From an uncultured Saccharospirillaceae bacterium (GTDB lineage Bacteria > Pseudomonadota > Gammaproteobacteria > Pseudomonadales > Oceanobacteraceae), in the NCBI GenBank assembly GCA_947503895.1, contig CANNFT010000003.1, positions 186,001 to 250,000 on the forward strand: a DNA stretch of 64,000 bases, read 5' to 3'. Both the position numbers and the translations under genes were made by a program. Positions within the stretch are counted from its first letter, which is position 1. Each line of letters begins with the position of its first letter. Shown in pieces: positions 53,998-61,390 of the stretch. The notes beneath the pieces are model-generated. The model was not told where the DNA came from and did not search any database. It saw only the letters and a list, made by a program, of their open reading frames with translations.

Positions 53998-55446
53998 TTA
54001 GATCACTTTCGAATACCGAGTTTGGTGAAGTGATTGCCCTGTATATGCGTCAAAAACCATGCATATATTGCGAATAAGCAGTCGTCCTTTACCCGTTATG
54101 ACGATTTTATTATTTGTTATGTACAGTAGCTCATCGGCTTCATAGGGCTTTAATGCCGTTAATTCTTCCGAAAAGTGATCAAAGAAATCAATGGCAAACT
54201 TCTGATTAACGTCATCAATGGCTAGCTCAAAATGGCAAATCAATTGCTGGATAATGTGCCTACGCAATACATCTTCATCTGTGAGGATAATGCCTTTCTG
54301 AATAGGTAACTCATGGTTATCAAGGCCACATTGATATTCCACTATGTCACTCGTATTTTGAAAATAGGTATTTCCGATTTGACTGATGGATGATACGCCC
54401 AATGCAATGAGGTCGCAGTCTTCATGGGTTGTATAACCCTGAAAATTTCGGTGAAGCGTTGAATTTCGTTGTGCAATGGCTAAGCTGTCATTGGGTTTTG
54501 CGAAGTGATCCATACCAATATACTGGTAACCGGCCGCCGTTAATATTCGAATGCTATCCGCTAGCATCGCGAGTTTTTCTTCACTATTGGGTAAATCCTG
54601 TGCATTGATTCTGCGTTGCGGCATAAACCGTTCTGGTAAGTGTGCGTAATTAAAAATAGATAACCGATCGGGGTCAAGTGCAATCACTTGGTCCAAAGTT
54701 TGTTGGAAACTTTCTTGCGATTGAAAAGGTAGGCCGTATATTAAATCAATGTTAATTGAGCGAAATTGATGTTTGCGTGCTTGCTCTAACACTTTTTGGG
54801 TCATTGCAAAAGGCTGTACTCGATTAATGGCAATTTGAACGCGTTCATTAAAATCTTGTACGCCTAAGCTGATACGATTGAACCCGAGTGACTTTAAATG
54901 CGGTAGTGTTTCTGCTTCTACTTCTCTAGGGTCGATTTCAATTGAGAAATCGCGCTCGTCCGACGCCGACAAATTGAAATGACGTCCTAGTGTATCCATT
55001 AAGTCAGTCATTTGTTCGAGGTTAATAAATGTCGGTGTTCCACCTCCCCAATGCAGCTGTTTAACTTGCCTTTGGCTATCGCATGCTTGGGCCCGCATTT
55101 CAATTTCACGATACAAGCGGTTTAAATAAGGTTGGGCTTTTTCTCGGCGCTTGGTAATGACTTTATTACAAGCGCAGTAGTAACAAACATGGGCGCAGAA
55201 AGGAATATGAACGTACAACGACAGGTCTTGTAACGGTGATAAATGTTGAGAGGGGTTGGCAAGCGAGGCTTGATCCATTACCTGCTGATAGAGTGCGCTG
55301 TCAAAGCCGTCGTTAAACTGCACGGCTGTTGGGTAAGACGTATAGCGTGGGCCAGCTTTGTCATATCGCTTAATGAGCGACGTATCCCACTGAATGGTAG
55401 GCTGCTTGAGATGCGTGGTGGCTGAATCGTGGGGTGTCTTGTTCAT
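53998..55446 (-). CDS. hemN: Oxygen-independent coproporphyrinogen III oxidase
   Basis: A 482-residue radical-SAM enzyme. It converts coproporphyrinogen III to protoporphyrinogen IX without oxygen. Landmarks are RYTSYPTAVQFND, YVHIPFCAHVCYYCACNK with the C-x3-C-x2-C iron-sulfur site, LHWGGGTPTFI, FSIEIDPREVEAETL, INIDLIYGLPFQSQESF and YQYIGMDHFAKPND. Full-length for HemN. A consensus-like ANR/FNR box stands 81-94 bases upstream, as expected for an anaerobically induced heme gene. It is monocistronic. Confidence 0.97.
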   Translation of the reverse strand: MNKTPHDSATTHLKQPTIQWDTSLIKRYDKAGPRYTSYPTAVQFNDGFDSALYQQVMDQASLANPSQHLSPLQDLSLYVHIPFCAHVCYYCACNKVITKRREKAQPYLNRLYREIEMRAQACDSQRQVKQLHWGGGTPTFINLEQMTDLMDTLGRHFNLSASDERDFSIEIDPREVEAETLPHLKSLGFNRISLGVQDFNERVQIAINRVQPFAMTQKVLEQARKHQFRSINIDLIYGLPFQSQESFQQTLDQVIALDPDRLSIFNYAHLPERFMPQRRINAQDLPNSEEKLAMLADSIRILTAAGYQYIGMDHFAKPNDSLAIAQRNSTLHRNFQGYTTHEDCDLIALGVSSISQIGNTYFQNTSDIVEYQCGLDNHELPIQKGIILTDEDVLRRHIIQQLICHFELAIDDVNQKFAIDFFDHFSEELTALKPYEADELLYITNNKIVITGKGRLLIRNICMVFDAYTGQSLHQTRYSKVI

Positions 55447-55526
55447 AGGGGGTAAATAACTCGACCGAATCCGAACAGATGGAAAATATAGAGCCCCACA
55501 GGGTAAAGTGTCTGAGCGATTGAATA

Positions 55527-55540
55527 TTGAGGTAGATCAA
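55527..55540 (-). promoter_or_regulatory. FNR/ANR box upstream of hemN
   Basis: TTGATCTACCTCAA on the minus strand matches TTGAT-N4-ATCAA at nine of ten fixed positions. It is centred about 88 bases before the hemN start codon. Confidence 0.75.
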
Positions 55541-55767
55541 TATTTGAGTAAGCCAGTTCAGATAGCCCCCTTCGTATATCCGATTGTGAGAACCACTAGC
55601 AAGGTAAATTGGCACCGTAGCATGCACAGCGTGCGCCTGGGAGTGTAGGGCGGCTATGTCGAATATCATGGCTGTCGGACGGTGAAGGAAGGGTGAATGG
55701 TAAATTACGGGTATTTGAGCACGAACTGAGCAAAACGCCGAAGTTGTATGATCACCCAATTAAGGCA

Positions 55768-55794
55768 CCCTGTTAAGACATTCATCTAACAGGG
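55768..55794 (-). terminator. Stem-loop after the T6SS-associated operon
   Basis: CCCTGTTA pairs exactly with TAACAGGG, 13 bases after the DUF3467 stop on the minus strand. The following T-run is weak. Confidence 0.5.
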
Positions 55795-55807
55795 TTATTT
55801 CACAGCA

Positions 55808-56059
55808 TTAGAGTGTGGCCTCTAATTTTTGTCTTGCCTCTTGGAGCGCGCCTGCCAATCGCTCTTGTAGTTCATATGCATCGCTAAACGACATCACCAC
55901 TCGATTAGCGATGGTCGCATGTTCCGGTGTTGAGCGATGGCGATTTCCAAATTCAAATACGACATCGCTATGGCCAACATATATGTTGGCGATGTCGCGA
56001 TAACAGTATTCAAGCTCTGGTGGAATGTGCACTTGAATGGTGTGGTTTGCATCTGACAT
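55808..56059 (-). CDS. DUF3467 family protein
   Basis: An 83-residue cytoplasmic protein. It fits DUF3467: a strand with IYVGHSDVVFEFGN, then IANRVVMSFSDAYELQERLAGAL. The start is backed by AAGGGC. It is the last gene of the T6SS vgrG island, 39 bases past the PAAR-like gene. DUF3467 proteins are small and of unknown role. Confidence 0.75.
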   Translation of the reverse strand: MSDANHTIQVHIPPELEYCYRDIANIYVGHSDVVFEFGNRHRSTPEHATIANRVVMSFSDAYELQERLAGALQEARQKLEATL

Positions 56060-56098
56060 ATAAAGCCCTTATGAATAATGAACAGTGATTGAGGTAGA

Positions 56099-56500
56099 TT
56101 ACGTCATGACCATGACTTTAAATTGTGAAGGCATGACCGTCATGCCGCACGGTACATTCGTCATGTTCTGCATGGATGGTGATAACATTTTAGTGGCCGG
56201 CATACCGCCAGTGAACACTTTAGTGCTGCCCATAAGATGACGAGAGGGGCCCATCATCATGCCTGACATGACGCCACCCATGACGCCACCATTGTCGCCC
56301 ATCGTCATCGGTACGGTTGTCATGAGGTTGTGAGCAGGCATCATGCTTATAAAATGTTTCATGGAACAAGTGGGTGGCAGTGCCATCGGTAGCATCGCCA
56401 TATTGGGATAGGGCACGGGTACGACAGCCGGACCTGCGGGTGTCAGGCACACGTCTGGCATACCGAAATTCATGCCGCTGAGAGAGCAGTTTGCAAACAT
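56099..56500 (-). CDS. PAAR-like DUF4150 spike-tip protein
   Basis: About 133 residues. ATG 56500 is chosen because the family begins Met-Phe-Ala-Asn, as here (MFANCSLSGMNFGMPDVCLT). Upstream alternatives overlap the previous gene. The conserved AGPAVVPVPYPNMA follows, and Gly-Met-rich turns fill the middle. DUF4150 proteins are PAAR-like cones that cap the VgrG spike of T6SS. There is no fused toxin at its C terminus (ends FKVMVMT). About one residue in six is Met, which is unusual. The gap to the DUF3540 gene is four bases. Confidence 0.87.
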   Translation of the reverse strand: MFANCSLSGMNFGMPDVCLTPAGPAVVPVPYPNMAMLPMALPPTCSMKHFISMMPAHNLMTTVPMTMGDNGGVMGGVMSGMMMGPSRHLMGSTKVFTGGMPATKMLSPSMQNMTNVPCGMTVMPSQFKVMVMT

Positions 56501-56504
56501 AGTG

Positions 56505-57251
56505 TTACCCCATATGGATGTGTTGGCCATCAATTTTTGTGTCGTGTTGACTGACCATTAATGTGGTGTCTGTATCAACACGGTAAAGCCCTTCGACCTG
56601 TTGCTTTTTATTGCCTGCTTTAGTTTGATCCATGCCTTCTGTTTGGCGAATATATCCCTGAAATTGCTGCACGACTTGTTTTGCCAAGGAGTTTATCCAT
56701 TGGCTGACAGAGTGAATACGCTCGATGGTTGAATCCAATTGGCTCATGACGACTTTGGTTTTATCGTAAGCGATCCAAGCCTCATCACTTTTGTGCATTG
56801 CAGATTGGGAGTGGCAGAACAATTTTTCTGACGAGTACAGATTTAGGTTTTCTTGACTGTTGAAGTTTAACGACCCACTGGTGTGAATTGAAAAGTCTTG
56901 GTCGACTTCAATACTGATAGATTGATTGTCTGGCCGTGTGATAACACTCGTAATCACCATTTTTCCGGTATTTAGTACTTGTACAATGACTTGATCTTGT
57001 TTCTGAAGTGACACTAAACAGCTAAATGCTTTATGTGCGGCATATCGGCGACCTTGTATACTAATATAGTAGGCGCGGTGGTCGCTTTCGGAAGGCTGAA
57101 TTTCCAATAGGGTCGCTTCATACACTCCCGGTGTGAGAGATTGTGTTTTAAACGGTGTATCAAATAATTGCTGAGCGTAAGTTGGCGTCTCACTGTTCTC
57201 CTCGGTAGTGTTGATGGTTTCTTGATTAAAATTCTGTGCAGTATTATTCAT
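56505..57251 (-). CDS. DUF3540 T6SS-associated protein
   Basis: A 248-residue protein. The pattern ATLLEIQPSES, YISIQGRRYAAHKAFSCLV, GKMVITSVITRPD and the repetitive strand run SGSLNFNSQENLNLYSSEKL match DUF3540 proteins found in vgrG islands. It may be a spike adaptor or chaperone. Its ATG overlaps the stop of the pentapeptide gene by one base (TAATG). Confidence 0.85.
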   Translation of the reverse strand: MNNTAQNFNQETINTTEENSETPTYAQQLFDTPFKTQSLTPGVYEATLLEIQPSESDHRAYYISIQGRRYAAHKAFSCLVSLQKQDQVIVQVLNTGKMVITSVITRPDNQSISIEVDQDFSIHTSGSLNFNSQENLNLYSSEKLFCHSQSAMHKSDEAWIAYDKTKVVMSQLDSTIERIHSVSQWINSLAKQVVQQFQGYIRQTEGMDQTKAGNKKQQVEGLYRVDTDTTLMVSQHDTKIDGQHIHMG

Positions 57252-58324
57252 TACTTTTTACCCCATTGATCGGCTTTTTGTTTTTGTGCATCCGGCTGCT
57301 GTGCTTGTCGCCGTGATGCATGCCATAAAACTTGACGGTCTAGTAACTGGTCAAGCTTGCTATTCGCTAGGTTTGCATTCGATAGATCACAATTATTTAA
57401 TGTGGCTTTCGTTAAATCGGCATAGCCAAATTGACTTTCACCAAATACCGTATCTTGAATAATGGACTCGTTTAACTGAGCCATCTCTAAATTGCAATCT
57501 TGAAAAAATACACCTTGAATATGACTCTTTTGCAGGCTGACTTGCGTTAGGTCGGCTTTGGTTAGATTCACGCCTTTGAGTTTCGCACCATAGAGATTGG
57601 CATTCTTTAAATTTGCGCTCTGAAACTGTACATCAGACAACGAAGATTCCATCATGCCTGCTTGTGTTAAATTCGCATGACTAAAATTACACCCTGCAAT
57701 ATTACTGCTGATAAACTGAGTGCGTTGTAATTCGAGGTGAGAAAAATCAGTCCCCTGTAAATTGGCATTCACAAAAGCAGAGTCGCTTAATTGAGTATCT
57801 TTGACTTCTAAATGTGAAAATTCACAGTTGTAGTAAATGGTGTTGCCAGAGTTAGACCCACATAAGTCAGAGTGATTTAACTGACATTGATTGAAAATGG
57901 ATGTGTTGATTAAGCTGTTGGTGAGCAAGATATGGTCCATATTACACTCACTAAAGGCACAGACTTCCAATTGGCATGCATCTAAATTAGCGCCTTCTAA
58001 GTCACACTGCATAAAGCTACTGGTATTAAAGGAAGCATAATTGAAGCGGACATTCTTCATGGAGCAGGCAAAAAAGTTTGCTTTGTCCAAATTACACTTC
58101 TGTAAATTGGCTTCATCGAAAAGGCAATGACTGAATAAGCTTTCGCTCAAATCGGTGTGACTTAAATCTGCTTGAGTAAAGTCTACCTCTGTAAAAATCC
58201 CTCCTTTTAATGATAAATGACTCAAATCCATTTTATTGAAATGGGATTGATATATCGGGTTGCCAGATAGAATGTCTTGTTCTAGGTGGTGACGATTAGG
58301 AGGCATAGTGTCCGATGACTTCAT
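57251..58324 (-). CDS. Pentapeptide-repeat protein in vgrG island
   Basis: A 357-residue protein made almost wholly of pentapeptide repeats, A-(D/N)-L-x-x type (FTEVDFTQADLSHTDLSES, LKNANLYGAKLKGVNLTKAD), from about 25 to 325. The fold is a right-handed four-sided helix. A basic C-terminal tail (ASRRQAQQPDAQKQK) lies outside the repeats. It is linked by one-base overlaps on both sides (TAATG). Its role could be adaptor or extension of the T6SS spike; a toxin role is not supported by any catalytic motif. Confidence 0.88.
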   Translation of the reverse strand: MKSSDTMPPNRHHLEQDILSGNPIYQSHFNKMDLSHLSLKGGIFTEVDFTQADLSHTDLSESLFSHCLFDEANLQKCNLDKANFFACSMKNVRFNYASFNTSSFMQCDLEGANLDACQLEVCAFSECNMDHILLTNSLINTSIFNQCQLNHSDLCGSNSGNTIYYNCEFSHLEVKDTQLSDSAFVNANLQGTDFSHLELQRTQFISSNIAGCNFSHANLTQAGMMESSLSDVQFQSANLKNANLYGAKLKGVNLTKADLTQVSLQKSHIQGVFFQDCNLEMAQLNESIIQDTVFGESQFGYADLTKATLNNCDLSNANLANSKLDQLLDRQVLWHASRRQAQQPDAQKQKADQWGKK

Positions 58325-61257
58325 TAGGAAGGCCTCCAGTCTTTTAATAACGTGGCATCGAGATTAGCCGCCTTGAAATTTGTTTCGCCAACGGTCGCTC
58401 GAATAAAATCAACGGCGTACATATTGGCTTTATAGAAATTTGCACTGCTGATATCGGCTTTGGTCATGATGGCTTCCATTAAATTAGCGTCCTGCCATTC
58501 ACTATGTTGCAATTGCGCTTTTCGGAAGAGGGCTTGTTTGGCTTGGGCTCGGTGGGCTTGGCATTCAACCCATTGAGCATTTGAGAAATTCGCATTATTC
58601 ATATTGGCATCATTGAACTGACATTGAGTTAATCGAGCTGATTGAAAATTGGAAAAGTTCATTGAAGCATTTTTAAAATCGCTGTACGCAATACGAATGG
58701 GCCTTTCATCTGTTCCCACAAAACTGTTTTTATCTAGATTTGCTTGATTAAAATTAGAATGCACAAGTTCGCAATTAATCCATGTAGTCGAAGGAAGGTT
58801 CGCTTTTTCAGCATTGAGATGAGATAGGGTACAATTCACAAAAGTCGAGTCTGTAAGGTTGGCTGATTGCAACGAAACTGCGTCAATGCTCATATCGAGT
58901 AGCTGCATTTTTTTGATATCTGAATTGGTGAGGTCTGTTTGTTTCAGTTGAGCATCAAGCATGCTGCACTCATCGAGTGTCGCGCCTTCGAATTTCGCTT
59001 GCTCTAAATTTGATTTATTAAATACAGTATGATTGCACTTGGCGAAAGAGAAGGTGGCGTGAGAGCAATCGCTGTCTCCTAGGTTGGCTTCTGTCAGGTC
59101 TGCACCGGTTAGATTTGCCCCTTGCAATTGGCACCGTACTAAAATAGAGGATGTTAAATTACAGTTTTTGAGGATCGATTGATTAAACTGACACTGCTCG
59201 AATAAGCAATGGCTGAGATCAATGCCATCCAAATTCAAGTTCGATAAATCGAGGCAGGCCCAATCCATACGGGATACAGATTTCCCCTGCGATATTCGCT
59301 GTAAAAATTCAGCTTTTCGATCCTCATTGCTGGTATGTGGGGATAAGCCACTGGGCATGTACTCCGCGCCCATTTTGTATGCTTGATAGAAATCTCCCTC
59401 CATTTTTTTAAGTGTGGTTTCAATCAAGTTCTCTTGAAATTGCACGAGGTCATTCAGCTGGTCTTGTGCGGCAAGGATCTTTTCACTGGAAGACTTCAGG
59501 GTCGTGAGGGTTAGTAAACGTTGTTTAAGTGAATCAATTTCAGGTGTCATGCGTGCCTGAATGTTATTGATCATTTCCGTTGCATCTAACCGAGGAAGTG
59601 GCCCCTCTGTCACTTCATCATTCACCATTTTTTCCATTTGTGCGAGTTGCGCCAGCACAGCCTCTTTATCCACGTTTGAATTTGAACTGTCGGCATGTTG
59701 GGTCGATGTATTCGACGTTGATGTCTTTGAAGGCAGCGAAGCAGGCTGGTGCAAATCTGGTGAACTTAAAATAGCCTTGGTCTGTTTGATTTTTTCAGCG
59801 AGTAGTTTTTTGGCTTCTAGTTTTTGTTGAGCGTCAAACTCATTGAAGACAGACTGTATTTGCTCCATGGTATCGGATGTGAATTTTCTTAGGTCGAGCT
59901 TCGTCAGATCGCCGGCGCTCATCCCCGGTAACACTTTGTCGAGTGCAGCAGCGAGCTTATTTTTAGGCTGTTCGGGTGGGTGTACTAACTCATCTGGGTT
60001 GATACCTTGCACAATGGGGTGATCTGATTTAGAGATATTCTGAATCAGTTCTTCTTTGCCTTCGTGTAATTTTTCGTTCATCAGCGTTTTTATTTCTGAA
60101 GATTTATTCTCCAGATTCTTCGCGAGTGCGCTGGAATTTCCATCTGCTTCGGCGTCTATGGCTTTTTCTTTGAATAACTCAAGTGCGCTCTTATGTTCAT
60201 TCGGCACAAGATCGAAAGCATTAATGGATTTGAATAAGGCATCGTTTGATTGTAAACGTTTCGCAAATGCCTCTTGATAGTATGCTGTATCTTTGCGTTG
60301 ATGATGAGTTTCGTAAGCCAGTAGCAAGTGTTTAATTTGACTAGCGTCATCATCACTCACAGATTTTCCGCCACGCCAAGTTAATTGAATTAAGTCTGAA
60401 TCCGGAAAAAACCACACAGTATCAAGTTTCAGGGATAACTCTTCTAGTTTTAACGTTTCTGCGCTGTGCTCATTTTGACTGTTTTCTAATGATTCATTAA
60501 TGAAGCATCGTAAGTTAAAATTGGGTAGTTTTCCGTGTATGCTGCTATTCATGTTCGATAAATTATGCAACTCGAAGGTTTCATCCCCCCGCCAATGCTG
60601 ATTATTCCACTGATCGGGCGCAGCGCATAAAAAATACTTCCAGTCCGTGTCAGACGGAAAACCCGGAAAGTATTTTTGCATATAGTGTTGATCGTAAGTG
60701 CCTTGAAATTGACTTCGTTGTGGCCAAGTTATATCAAGTGGGCCAAATGAGGCGGGTTGAGCATTGGATTTGGCGGAGGTCACTAATTGATTTGGGTACT
60801 CTTGTAGAGGCAGTTCGTGCCCTTGGTAACCCATGCCTGTTGGGTTTTGCGGATACCCATTTCCACCGTATGCGCTTGAATAATCGATCCAATGTTGCGT
60901 GATGGCTTGTTGCTGAGTCGTTCCGAGCGACGACCAGTGGCGCGGCCCTAAGATGCGAATCGTTTTTTCTACATTGCCAATTTTGACACTGACATCGCCA
61001 CCGCGTACGGGCTCATTGTTTGGTGCATGAAAGTGACCGTTCAGTAAAAACTCGCCTGTAGGCTTCGGCATTCCGATGTCGGGCATTGGCGTATCGCCCA
61101 TTGATTCAATGGCTTCTTTTATGAAATCCATTTCGAGTATCGGGTCGCCACTTGAGATTCGAATGCCCATAGTCGCTGAGACCACCCAATAGAATTGTCT
61201 ATTTTGTTCAAGCGTACGTTGATTGCACGATATCTGTAGTGGACGGAAAATTTCCAT
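58324..61257 (-). CDS. DUF2169 protein fused to pentapeptide repeats
   Basis: A 977-residue protein. The first 330 residues are the DUF2169 domain common in vgrG islands: FYWVVSATMGIRI, FLLNGHFHAPNNEPVRGGDV, HWIDYSSAYGGNGYP and CAAPDQWNNQHWRGDETFEL. The middle (about 390-650) is helical and charged, with coiled-coil tendency. The last part (about 670-965) is pentapeptide repeats, as in the next gene. DUF2169 proteins are thought to help load T6SS effectors. Fusion to pentapeptides, followed by a separate pentapeptide gene, suggests a shared beta-helical surface. It is 112 bases downstream of vgrG. Confidence 0.9.
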   Translation of the reverse strand: MEIFRPLQISCNQRTLEQNRQFYWVVSATMGIRISSGDPILEMDFIKEAIESMGDTPMPDIGMPKPTGEFLLNGHFHAPNNEPVRGGDVSVKIGNVEKTIRILGPRHWSSLGTTQQQAITQHWIDYSSAYGGNGYPQNPTGMGYQGHELPLQEYPNQLVTSAKSNAQPASFGPLDITWPQRSQFQGTYDQHYMQKYFPGFPSDTDWKYFLCAAPDQWNNQHWRGDETFELHNLSNMNSSIHGKLPNFNLRCFINESLENSQNEHSAETLKLEELSLKLDTVWFFPDSDLIQLTWRGGKSVSDDDASQIKHLLLAYETHHQRKDTAYYQEAFAKRLQSNDALFKSINAFDLVPNEHKSALELFKEKAIDAEADGNSSALAKNLENKSSEIKTLMNEKLHEGKEELIQNISKSDHPIVQGINPDELVHPPEQPKNKLAAALDKVLPGMSAGDLTKLDLRKFTSDTMEQIQSVFNEFDAQQKLEAKKLLAEKIKQTKAILSSPDLHQPASLPSKTSTSNTSTQHADSSNSNVDKEAVLAQLAQMEKMVNDEVTEGPLPRLDATEMINNIQARMTPEIDSLKQRLLTLTTLKSSSEKILAAQDQLNDLVQFQENLIETTLKKMEGDFYQAYKMGAEYMPSGLSPHTSNEDRKAEFLQRISQGKSVSRMDWACLDLSNLNLDGIDLSHCLFEQCQFNQSILKNCNLTSSILVRCQLQGANLTGADLTEANLGDSDCSHATFSFAKCNHTVFNKSNLEQAKFEGATLDECSMLDAQLKQTDLTNSDIKKMQLLDMSIDAVSLQSANLTDSTFVNCTLSHLNAEKANLPSTTWINCELVHSNFNQANLDKNSFVGTDERPIRIAYSDFKNASMNFSNFQSARLTQCQFNDANMNNANFSNAQWVECQAHRAQAKQALFRKAQLQHSEWQDANLMEAIMTKADISSANFYKANMYAVDFIRATVGETNFKAANLDATLLKDWRPS

Positions 61258-61363
61258 AGATAACCTGTGTTGTCATAAGTTCTATATTGGCATGTTTGAT
61301 CGCTAATTGACTGGCTGCGTTCTCTGTAAACATGCCATGTAAAAAATAAATCGTGTTTATAGA

Positions 61364-61390
61364 GGCTTCCTAAACAAGGAATTGGAAGCC
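61364..61390 (-). terminator. Stem-loop at the end of vgrG
   Basis: GGCTTCC and GGAAGCC pair across the vgrG stop codon. It might attenuate transcription between vgrG and the DUF2169 gene. Confidence 0.35.

Noticed and set aside
55370..55759. 129-codon minus-strand frame upstream of hemN
   Set aside because: Overlaps the hemN start and the FNR-box region, with no domain or leader; best seen as chance.
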